Part shown: positions 7,211-12,590 of the stretch, in pieces
How positions within the stretch are numbered: position 1 is the first letter of the stretch
How the letters are laid out: every line of letters starts with the position of its first letter
Assembly (NCBI GenBank): GCA_003235605.1
Contig: QJVU01000356.1
Span: forward strand, 1-12,590
Direction of reading: 5' to 3'
Length of the DNA: 12,590 nt
Source of the DNA: Planctomycetota bacterium
GTDB lineage: Bacteria; Planctomycetota; UBA1135; UBA2386
The notes under the pieces: model-generated
What the model was told of the DNA's origin: nothing
The model's database searches: none
What the model saw: only the letters and a program-made list of their open reading frames with translations
Program-made: the position numbers and the translations under genes

Positions 7211-8475
7211 TCCTCGAGAGCTACCGGACCATCCGGTTGGGGGTGAAGAGCTTGCTGTTGCACAAGCTGCGCTCTGCGCTCACCACCCTCGGTATCCTGA
7301 TCGGCGTGGCAGCGGTGGTGGCGATGCTGGCCATCGGCGAGGGAGCCAGCTTCGAGGCCCAGCAGCAGATCAAGGCCATGGGCTCCACCAACATCCTGAT
7401 CCGGAGCAAGAAACCGCCAGCGGAGGAGGAGGATGCGCAAGGCAACCGCTGGACGCCCGACTTCTACGGTCTCACCTACCAGGATCATGTCCGCATCGCG
7501 AGCACGTTGGCGCCCGTGCTGGAGGAAGTGGTCCCTGTGCGCTACACCGACAAGGAGATCCGCGTGGGGACGCGGTGGTACAACGGCGTGCTGCTGGGTA
7601 CCACAACCACCTACCTGCCGGTGATGGGCATGCGGCTTCGTGAGGGCCGGTGGGTCACCGACTACGACCTCCGGCAACACACCAACGTCGCTGTCCTCGG
7701 GGCGACCGTGGCGGAGGAGCTGTTCCGCCACGAGAACCCGGTTGGCCGCACCATCAAGACCAGCGGTGAACGCTTCAAGGTTGTCGGGGTGTTGCAGAAA
7801 CTGGGTCGCCGCAGCGGCAGCGTCGGTCGCTCCGTCGACGACTGCATCTACATCCCTATCGAGACATCGAAGGACTGGTTTGGCGAGATCAATCGCAAGG
7901 GGGGTGCCGGGGCGTTCGAGATCGAGGGGGTGCAGCTGCACGAGCTCAAGGTGAAGCTCAAAGATCAGGAGCACGTGCTGGACGCCGCCAGGGTCATCCG
8001 CTCCATCCTGAGAAGGAGCCACGACGAAGACGACTACGACATCACGGTGCCACTGGAGTTGCTCCGCGAAGCCGAGGCAGTCAAGCGACGGTTCCAGCTG
8101 TTGCTGTTCTTCATCGCTTCGATCTCCTTGATCGTGGGCGGCATCGGCATCATGAACGTGATGCTTGCCACGGTGACGGAGCGCACCCGGGAGATCGGCA
8201 TCCGCCGGGCGCTTGGCGCGAAGCAGCGGCACATCGTGGCCCAGTTTCTGGTGGAGACCGTGGTGCTCTCTGCGTTCGGTGGCGCCCTGGGCGTGATGAC
8301 CGGACTGCTTGCCACCGGGGTCGCCCGATGGCATTGGGAAGTGCACCCGATCCCCCACTGGCAGCATTCGGCGATGGCGTTCGCGATCTCCGCGGTGGTG
8401 GGCATCGTCGCCGGCCTCTACCCCGCCTGGCGCGCCGCCCACATGGATCCGGTTGAGGCCCTGCGCCACGAGTAG
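7207..8475 (+). CDS. ABC transporter permease, MacB/FtsX family
   Basis: This 422-residue inner-membrane subunit has the MacB topology: an N-terminal amphipathic start (MILESYRTIRLGVKSL), TM1 at about 24-44, a large periplasmic domain (about 45-295), then TM2 about 297-320, TM3 about 346-371 and TM4 about 388-408. Diagnostic stretches are LTTLGILIGVAAVVAMLAIG (25-44), GGIGIMNVMLATVTERTREI (311-330) followed by GIRRALGA, and the C-terminal AAHMDPVEALRHE (410-422), close to the end of MacB proteins. The family works by mechanotransmission: ATP-driven movement of TM helices is passed to the periplasmic domain rather than forming a membrane channel for the substrate. The start is fixed by GGAGG and the ATGA overlap with the ATPase gene. 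It is the last gene of the operon; a hairpin-rich gap follows. Substrates of this family include macrolides, peptides and lipoproteins, and none is indicated here. Confidence 0.94.
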   Translation: MILESYRTIRLGVKSLLLHKLRSALTTLGILIGVAAVVAMLAIGEGASFEAQQQIKAMGSTNILIRSKKPPAEEEDAQGNRWTPDFYGLTYQDHVRIASTLAPVLEEVVPVRYTDKEIRVGTRWYNGVLLGTTTTYLPVMGMRLREGRWVTDYDLRQHTNVAVLGATVAEELFRHENPVGRTIKTSGERFKVVGVLQKLGRRSGSVGRSVDDCIYIPIETSKDWFGEINRKGGAGAFEIEGVQLHELKVKLKDQEHVLDAARVIRSILRRSHDEDDYDITVPLELLREAEAVKRRFQLLLFFIASISLIVGGIGIMNVMLATVTERTREIGIRRALGAKQRHIVAQFLVETVVLSAFGGALGVMTGLLATGVARWHWEVHPIPHWQHSAMAFAISAVVGIVAGLYPAWRAAHMDPVEALRHE

Positions 8476-8567
8476 GCCCGGATCGGGGCTGGTTTCTCGC
8501 CGCCGCCGTGGACACCGGGGGACCCCGCCCGTTCATGCCTCCCTGGGCCACCTGGCCCAGAAAAAGC

Positions 8568-8634
8568 CAAGGCTCTTCACCTTGCCCCCGAAGTGCCAGA
8601 CACCGTGTCTGACCCTTCTCGGTGAAGAGCCTTG
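8568..8634. repeat. Nested inverted repeat, possible terminator or palindromic element
   Basis: CAAGGCTCTTCACC (8568-8581) is perfectly complementary to GGTGAAGAGCCTTG (8621-8634). Inside the 39-base loop, CAGACAC (8597-8603) and GTGTCTG (8605-8611) form a second palindrome, partly extended by GAAG/CTTC (8590-8593, 8615-8618). Lying 92 bp after the permease stop, it could end the efflux transcript, but on the plus strand only a broken T run follows. On the minus strand the stem is followed by GCTTTTT, a better tail, though no minus-strand gene nearby needs it. The inner motif resembles the GTGTCTGACACC-like palindromes often dispersed in bacterial genomes near IS200-like transposases; that link is from memory. 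Confidence 0.55.
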
Positions 8635-8810
8635 TTTGAAGGGACGCTCTACACCGCTCCGAAGAGCGGAGAGAACACCGCCTACTAGGGCTCGGTCCCA
8701 GCGGGGTTTCGCGAACCTCGCCATAAATCTGACACCTGGCCAGCGGTCTCCAGCCCAGACCCGCGCGGCGTGGAAACGGCCGGAACACCGACGGCACCTG
8801 CATCAAGAAT

Positions 8811-8832
8811 CGACGGTTCACCGTCGCTTTTC
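8811..8832 (+). terminator. Probable intrinsic terminator or attenuator
   Basis: CGACGG (8811-8816), a TTCA loop and CCGTCG (8821-8826) form a 6-bp GC-rich stem followed by CTTTTCC. The T run is short. It lies about 150 bp before the epimerase start, so it may stop read-through from the efflux operon or, if the epimerase promoter lies upstream, act within its leader. No choice between these can be made from sequence. Confidence 0.45.
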
Positions 8833-8982
8833 CGCATTGCCGTATGTTGTTCCCTGAACGCTCCACTCCGCGTCACAACGCCAGTCTCGCGGGTACCTCA
8901 TGGGATCTCGCCAGCCGCGCGTGGGCCCGGAGGCGCCTTGCCCAGACCGCGGTCCCGAAGTTGCTACCCGCCGGAACTCGCC

Positions 8983-9924
8983 ATGACCTGTTCCGAGCCA
9001 CAGAACGTGCTGGTGACCGGCGCCGCTGGCCTCGTGGGTCAGGCGGTCTGCCACGAGCTGCTGGCATCCGGTTTCCGGGTGCGGGCACTGGTGCACCGCA
9101 ACCCGCCGCCGCCAGGGGTCGAGCCGTGGCGGGGAGATCTCCTCGATCCCGCAGGCTTGGTAGGCGCGTTGCGCGGGCAACAGGCCGTGGTGCACTGCGC
9201 GGCACTGCTGAGCGGCAGCCGACTGGAGCTGGAGCGGGTAAATCTCCACGGTACCCAGCTGCTGGCCCAGCTGGCGCGTCAGGCGGAAGTCGGCCGCTTC
9301 GTGCACATCAGCAGCAGCGTGGTCTATCGCGCCGGTCCGCTGGACAATGCCAAGGAGTTTGCTCGGCTGATCGACAGGGGAACCGCGTACGCGGCTTCCA
9401 AGCTTGCCGCCGAGGCGGCGGTCACCGATGCCTTCGGCGATCCGGTGACAACCCTGCGGCTGCCCAGCGTCTATGCCAGCTGGCCGTGCCCATTCTTGAC
9501 GGCGCTGGTTCACGGGGTACGCAGCTTCGAGCTTCCCGAGACCAGTGTCGGCGACCCACCCTACGAGCTCGTCCACGCCATGGACGTGGCTGTGGCCGTG
9601 CGCTCGGCCCTGGCTTCCCCGCCCGGGAACCGAACCCTGAACCTCGCGGGCCCCGACCGGGCCACGTACCGCGGAGTCGTGCAGCTGGCGGCAACGGCAC
9701 TGGGCATCACCCCCCGCTACCGGAAGGCGCTGGCCCCTGGTGAGGCCCCGCGGCCCGGGCACGCATCCCGCGAGGAGTTTCCGGACTTCCTCTACGAGGC
9801 GGCCACCACGCCCCGCACCCTCTGTATCGAGGCAGCCCGTCGGGAGCTCACCTACCGCCCGCAGATCGGCTGGCGCGATGGCCTGTCCGCGGCGCTGGAC
9901 ACGCTGGCAGCGAGAGCATCGTAG
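8983..9924 (+). CDS. NAD-dependent epimerase/dehydratase (extended SDR)
   Basis: This is a cytoplasmic oxidoreductase of the extended short-chain dehydrogenase family, 313 residues. The Rossmann motif GAAGLVG (13-19) follows the first beta strand NVLVT, as in NAD(P)-binding extended SDRs. GDLLD (51-55), VVHCAAL (69-75), the serine strand VHISSSVVY (107-115) and the catalytic YAASK (Tyr136, Lys140) occur in the expected order, and LRLPSVYA (158-165) and the VHAMDVA segment (197-203) match the substrate-domain pattern. Family members act on nucleotide sugars, sterols or hydroxyketones; the substrate here cannot be told. The frame is open further upstream to 8770, but that part is Arg/Pro-rich and overlaps the hairpin region, so ATG 8983, with a weak GGAA eight bases upstream in the ribosome-binding position, is chosen. 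A 29-bp gap separates it from the next gene, so they may share a transcript. Confidence 0.9.
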   Translation: MTCSEPQNVLVTGAAGLVGQAVCHELLASGFRVRALVHRNPPPPGVEPWRGDLLDPAGLVGALRGQQAVVHCAALLSGSRLELERVNLHGTQLLAQLARQAEVGRFVHISSSVVYRAGPLDNAKEFARLIDRGTAYAASKLAAEAAVTDAFGDPVTTLRLPSVYASWPCPFLTALVHGVRSFELPETSVGDPPYELVHAMDVAVAVRSALASPPGNRTLNLAGPDRATYRGVVQLAATALGITPRYRKALAPGEAPRPGHASREEFPDFLYEAATTPRTLCIEAARRELTYRPQIGWRDGLSAALDTLAARAS

Positions 9925-9953
9925 CCTACAGTCTGGGGGCCACAGGCCCTCGC

Positions 9954-11066
9954 ATGACACCAACCTCGCTACTGATGGCCGGCCTCGCCTTGCTGGCGCC
10001 TCAGGCCCCGGAGAGTCGGCCCCGGTCGGACGCGGTGGGGCCCGTGGAGGGCGCCGACCACCGCGCCTTGGAGGTCTTTCGCGCGTTTCCCGCGATCAAG
10101 AAGCGAACCCTGGTCCGCGGCCTGCTGCGGCAGGTGCAGCTGGACCCCGATCCCGCCATCCAGCGCGTCGTGTCCATGCAGCGCAACCTCGCGAGGCTGC
10201 CCGTGGCGAAGCCCCTGCTCGCCCACGATCCGGAGGTCTGGGCCCGGGGGGTGGCACCGCCGCGGAAGTTGATCCGTGTCAAGACCAGGGCCCATGACGC
10301 GCTGCGCCGGAAGGTCCCCGAGGTGTGCTTCCTGCCCGACCTGCACCGGCAGGTGCACTACGACTGGCTCAGCTGCCAGATCGTCCGTCGTGCCGAGGAG
10401 CTGACCCCGGACGAAATCGTCACGAACCTGTGGCAGGGCTATCCCCCGGGCAGCGACTGGGCGGTGGCACACATCCTCGCGTGCCTCAACACGGACGAGA
10501 AGCAGCGCAGGGTCGGCGCCTACCTGGATCACCTCTATGCCGACCTCTCAGCCAACGCCTACGAGGGCATCACGCTCTACGAGGCCTGGCACAGTGGTCT
10601 GGAGATCGCAGTGCCCGACGTGGACGCCATCCCCTTTGCCGTGCAGATCCTCGGTGACCGCTCCTTCCGGTCCCCGATTCCGGCAGGGCGTCGCCGGGAG
10701 AGGCTCTATGCTCGGATCCGCGACCACGCCCTGGCATTCCGCTTCCACCGCACCTTGATCGAGGCCGCTGCAGCGGCCTACGTCGCAGCCGACCCGGTCA
10801 CGGACTCCGACCACAAGAAACTGCTGCCGCGGTTCCATTACCTGTTCGCCGCCCATGACGATGACGTGGCAGCCGTGGCCAAGCTTGTCAGGGTCGTCAC
10901 GGACGCCAGGCAACAGGAACGCTTCCTGGCCGACGTCACCAAGAAGATGGAGGCCGACCGCGCGGCCTTTGCTGTCTACCGGCACCGGGAGCAGGAGCTT
11001 CGTCGCGTGGCCGTGCGCCTGCGCAGCCTCACGGCCCGCGCCATCCAAAGGGCAGAGGGCTGGTAG
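9954..11066 (+). CDS. Probable exported protein of unknown function
   Basis: I do not recognise this 370-residue protein. A short hydrophobic stretch (SLLMAGLALLAPQA, 5-18) suggests a signal peptide cleaved near residue 18, but the n-region lacks a positive charge, so export is not certain. The rest is predicted mostly helical and charged, with many Arg, His and Asp residues and a C-terminal coiled-coil-like segment (about 305-366). Three cysteines (125, 141, 177) and the Trp/Tyr-rich middle (132-215, for example LSANAYEGITLYEAWHSGLE at 198-217) could form a globular core. Codon use matches neighbouring genes and the frame is clean, so the gene is probably real. It follows the epimerase by 29 bp with a small hairpin before its start, and converges on the metallopeptidase gene. 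No function is proposed. Confidence 0.75.
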   Translation: MTPTSLLMAGLALLAPQAPESRPRSDAVGPVEGADHRALEVFRAFPAIKKRTLVRGLLRQVQLDPDPAIQRVVSMQRNLARLPVAKPLLAHDPEVWARGVAPPRKLIRVKTRAHDALRRKVPEVCFLPDLHRQVHYDWLSCQIVRRAEELTPDEIVTNLWQGYPPGSDWAVAHILACLNTDEKQRRVGAYLDHLYADLSANAYEGITLYEAWHSGLEIAVPDVDAIPFAVQILGDRSFRSPIPAGRRRERLYARIRDHALAFRFHRTLIEAAAAAYVAADPVTDSDHKKLLPRFHYLFAAHDDDVAAVAKLVRVVTDARQQERFLADVTKKMEADRAAFAVYRHREQELRRVAVRLRSLTARAIQRAEGW

Positions 11067-11083
11067 TGCCCGCGGCTACCAGC
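11059..11083. terminator. Inverted repeat joining two convergent stop codons, possible bidirectional terminator
   Basis: GCTGGTAG (11059-11066) is the reverse complement of CTACCAGC (11076-11083), and CC/GG (11069-11070, 11074-11075) can add two pairs beyond a TG bulge. The plus gene ends at TAG 11064-11066 and the minus gene at TAG 11078-11076, so the two stop codons pair with each other. No good T tract follows on either side, so termination activity is uncertain. Confidence 0.4.
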
Positions 11084-12590
11084 TCTTGATCGCGTCGAAC
11101 CAGGCCTTCTCCAGCTCGGCCAGGTCGATGTCCTTGAACGTGGTCTCAAAGGCCCGCTTCTGGATCGGGATCGCCAAGCGCAGGATGCTCCCCTCCGCGG
11201 CATCCTCTGGCAGTTGCTTCCGATAGTGCGCAGCAGCGGCGCGCAGGTTCTCGATGTACTTCTGCGGAATCGCCGCCCATTTCTCGTTGCGGTCCTTGGG
11301 GTCCTTGGCACGCTCCGCCTCCAGGAAGTAGCAGAACGCCCACGCAAAGGCGTAATTCTGGGACACGGTCTTGCTCTGGTAGAACACGTCCTGCCTGGCC
11401 GCCAGCATCGCCTTGAGCTTCGGCCACTTGTTCTCTTCCATGTGCTGCTTGACCACACCCCAGCGGAACGCGTTCTTCTCTATCGTCCGGATCCGCTTGC
11501 CGAACCGGTCCACCTTGGCGCCCCCGAAGTACTCGCCGTAGCCCTCGTTGAACCAGGATGCCGGCGGCACGTTGCCGTTGCTGTAGTGGAAGTACTGGTG
11601 CATGGCTTCGTGGTAGAGGATCGCGACCGGCGTCACCTTCTTCATCCACTCGGCTTTCTTGACTGTCTTGCTCGGGTTGAAGAGCACCAACTCCTCGGCG
11701 ACCGGATTCCAGTAGCCACCGGTGCCGGGCTTCCTGCTGTAGCGCTGGTAGCCGGCGTAGCTGTTGCAGACCCGGACCGTGGACACAGCCGTGATCTCGT
11801 CCAGCGGCGGGAAGCGCTTCTCGTACTCCACCCGCATCAGTTCCAGGTCAACCAGCATGTCCCTCAGCAGGCGCCGGTTGTGGGTGTTGCTCACCATGTC
11901 GGAGATCAGGATGAAGTGCTCGGTATCGTAGGCATCCCAGCCCTTCTCGAGCTTCGCACGCACGTCACGTCGCTTCACGATCATCGGCAGGGTGCTGTTC
12001 TTGTATGGGTCGTCCACATAGCGGGCTTCCCTGATCTCGATGCGCCGCAGCGAGCGGACAATGGCCTCGACGTCTTTCTCCATGCTCTCCGGAATGCCGG
12101 TGGTTCCGCCAAGGACCACGAGGCCGAAGTACTCCCCTGGGTAGTCGAGCATGTACGTGCGCACCAGGGCCACACCCCGGTCGTGGCCGACCTGCTTGAC
12201 CAGGTAGGGCGTGTTGTCCGGGGCTTTCAGCGGTCGCTTGGCGGTGATCTCCCGGAGCCCCCTCACCAGACCGGCGTTGATCCGCCGCTCCAGGAACTCC
12301 CGGGGGTTGCGGCCGGCGTTCAGCCAACGTCGTCGCTCGTCGCCGATGTCCTTGGGCTCGCCAGCCCCAGCGGCCTGCTTGCCACCGGGGGTCGTCGGGC
12401 CCTTCTTGTCAATGTGCACCACCCAGAACTCAAGGCCGGGATCCGGGTCACGCTTCTTGGCCTCCTCCGGGGTCAGGTCCTTGGGCACCTTCGATTGCTT
12501 GACCCCGCTGAACTTGGCGAGGATCTGTTCCTCCAACGGCTGGTTGGGCACGTCCCGGACCCAGCGCAGCATTTTCAGCTTGAAGCCCTT
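11076..12590 (-). CDS. Probable zinc metallopeptidase, gluzincin-like (5' end outside window)
   Basis: The frame stays open from TAG at 11078-11076 to the right edge; an ATG at 12572 exists, but six further in-frame codons precede it and no signal peptide is seen, so the N-terminus probably lies outside. Numbering from that ATG, HEAMH (321-325) gives two zinc-binding histidines and the catalytic Glu322, and WFNEGYGEYF (340-349) supplies the likely third ligand Glu343, with 17 residues between. This HExxH...NEG layout is that of gluzincins and of DUF1570-like peptidases common in Planctomycetota. The region 120-180 (with LVRTYMLDYPGEYFGLVVLG at 136-155 and a VEAIVRSLRRIE ending) recalls the PsbP/DcrB-like fold. 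A Lys/Pro-rich stretch (about 55-75) lies before it. The C-terminal about 110 residues are predicted helical. It converges on the 370-residue gene with a 9-bp gap. The substrate is unknown. Confidence 0.8.
   Translation of the reverse strand, partial: KGFKLKMLRWVRDVPNQPLEEQILAKFSGVKQSKVPKDLTPEEAKKRDPDPGLEFWVVHIDKKGPTTPGGKQAAGAGEPKDIGDERRRWLNAGRNPREFLERRINAGLVRGLREITAKRPLKAPDNTPYLVKQVGHDRGVALVRTYMLDYPGEYFGLVVLGGTTGIPESMEKDVEAIVRSLRRIEIREARYVDDPYKNSTLPMIVKRRDVRAKLEKGWDAYDTEHFILISDMVSNTHNRRLLRDMLVDLELMRVEYEKRFPPLDEITAVSTVRVCNSYAGYQRYSRKPGTGGYWNPVAEELVLFNPSKTVKKAEWMKKVTPVAILYHEAMHQYFHYSNGNVPPASWFNEGYGEYFGGAKVDRFGKRIRTIEKNAFRWGVVKQHMEENKWPKLKAMLAARQDVFYQSKTVSQNYAFAWAFCYFLEAERAKDPKDRNEKWAAIPQKYIENLRAAAAHYRKQLPEDAAEGSILRLAIPIQKRAFETTFKDIDLAELEKAWFDAIKSW

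Larger units (their letters stand above)
8476..8982. other. Gene-free 507-bp region rich in inverted repeats
   Basis: No convincing protein is encoded on either strand; the open frames here give Arg/Pro/Ser-rich translations without recognisable motifs. Visible hairpins are 8543-8560 (8-bp arms, 2-base gap), 8568-8634 (14-bp arms with an inner 7-bp palindrome), 8654-8669 (6-bp stem, CGAA loop), 8701-8721 (8-bp stem with one G-T pair) and 8811-8826 (6-bp stem, T tail). TCTGACACC at 8728-8736 shares TCTGAC with the inner palindrome at 8597-8611. The region separates the efflux operon from the epimerase gene and must hold the end of one transcript and probably the promoter of the next. I found no strong -35/-10 pair. 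Confidence 0.6.

Noticed and set aside
7183..8469. 428-codon open frame opposite the permease gene
   Set aside because: The plus strand has unmistakable MacB motifs and an overlapping operon structure; the antisense translation is His/Gln-rich and shows no known domain.
8543..8560. CTGGGCCA/TGGCCCAG hairpin as the intrinsic terminator of the efflux operon
   Set aside because: It is followed by an A run on the plus strand, not T, so it does not fit an intrinsic terminator for the upstream operon; kept only as part of the hairpin-rich region.
8150..8866. 238-codon minus-strand frame across the gene-free gap
   Set aside because: It overlaps the end of the permease gene and several hairpins, and the product is Arg/Pro/Ser-rich with no domain.
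8818..9963. 381-codon minus-strand frame opposite the epimerase gene
   Set aside because: The plus-strand SDR motifs (GAAGLVG, YAASK) prove the coding strand; the opposite frame is a shadow.
1..12590. CRISPR array, tRNA or integrated element
   Set aside because: No regularly spaced direct repeats, no cloverleaf-like sequence, no integrase, transposase or direct-repeat boundaries were seen on reading through both strands.

Overview
The window reads as ordinary chromosomal sequence from a GC-rich, Gram-negative (diderm) bacterium. Codons are strongly biased to G/C in the third position throughout. An outer-membrane TolC-type channel with a periplasmic adaptor shows there is an outer membrane. 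The combination of a stand-alone CoaB, a long adaptor and poorly known secreted proteins would fit Planctomycetota, but this is inference. No rRNA, tRNA, CRISPR array, transposase or phage gene was seen.

Layout. (1) 1-2832, minus strand: coaB (phosphopantothenate-cysteine ligase) followed after 11 bp by ftsK (DNA translocase), whose 3' end leaves the window on the left. (2) 2845-8475, plus strand, divergent from coaB with only 12 bp between start codons: a tightly overlapping four-gene operon for a MacAB-TolC-type tripartite efflux machine (outer-membrane channel, periplasmic adaptor, ABC ATPase, FtsX/MacB-fold permease). Each junction overlaps by 1-4 bp. (3) 8476-8982: a roughly 0.5-kb gene-free stretch unusually rich in hairpins, including a nested 14-bp inverted repeat and a terminator-like stem with a T tail. 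(4) 8983-11066, plus strand: an NAD-dependent epimerase/dehydratase (extended SDR) and a 370-residue probably exported protein of unknown function. (5) 11076-12590, minus strand: a probable zinc metallopeptidase (HEAMH plus downstream NEG motif) whose 5' end leaves the window on the right. It converges on the 370-residue gene, and both stop codons sit in the arms of one inverted repeat.

How the genes work together. The four-gene operon should form one machine: the ATPase dimer energises the permease, which works through periplasmic conformational change, and the adaptor links it to the outer-membrane channel. The substrate cannot be read from sequence. CoaB serves coenzyme A synthesis and FtsK chromosome segregation; both are housekeeping genes. 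I did not find a convincing new defence or mobile system. The points most worth a second look are the hairpin-rich gap, the adaptor's Arg/Gly-rich C-terminal extension, the promoter squeeze between coaB and the efflux operon, the stop-codon hairpin and the two-domain look of the metallopeptidase.
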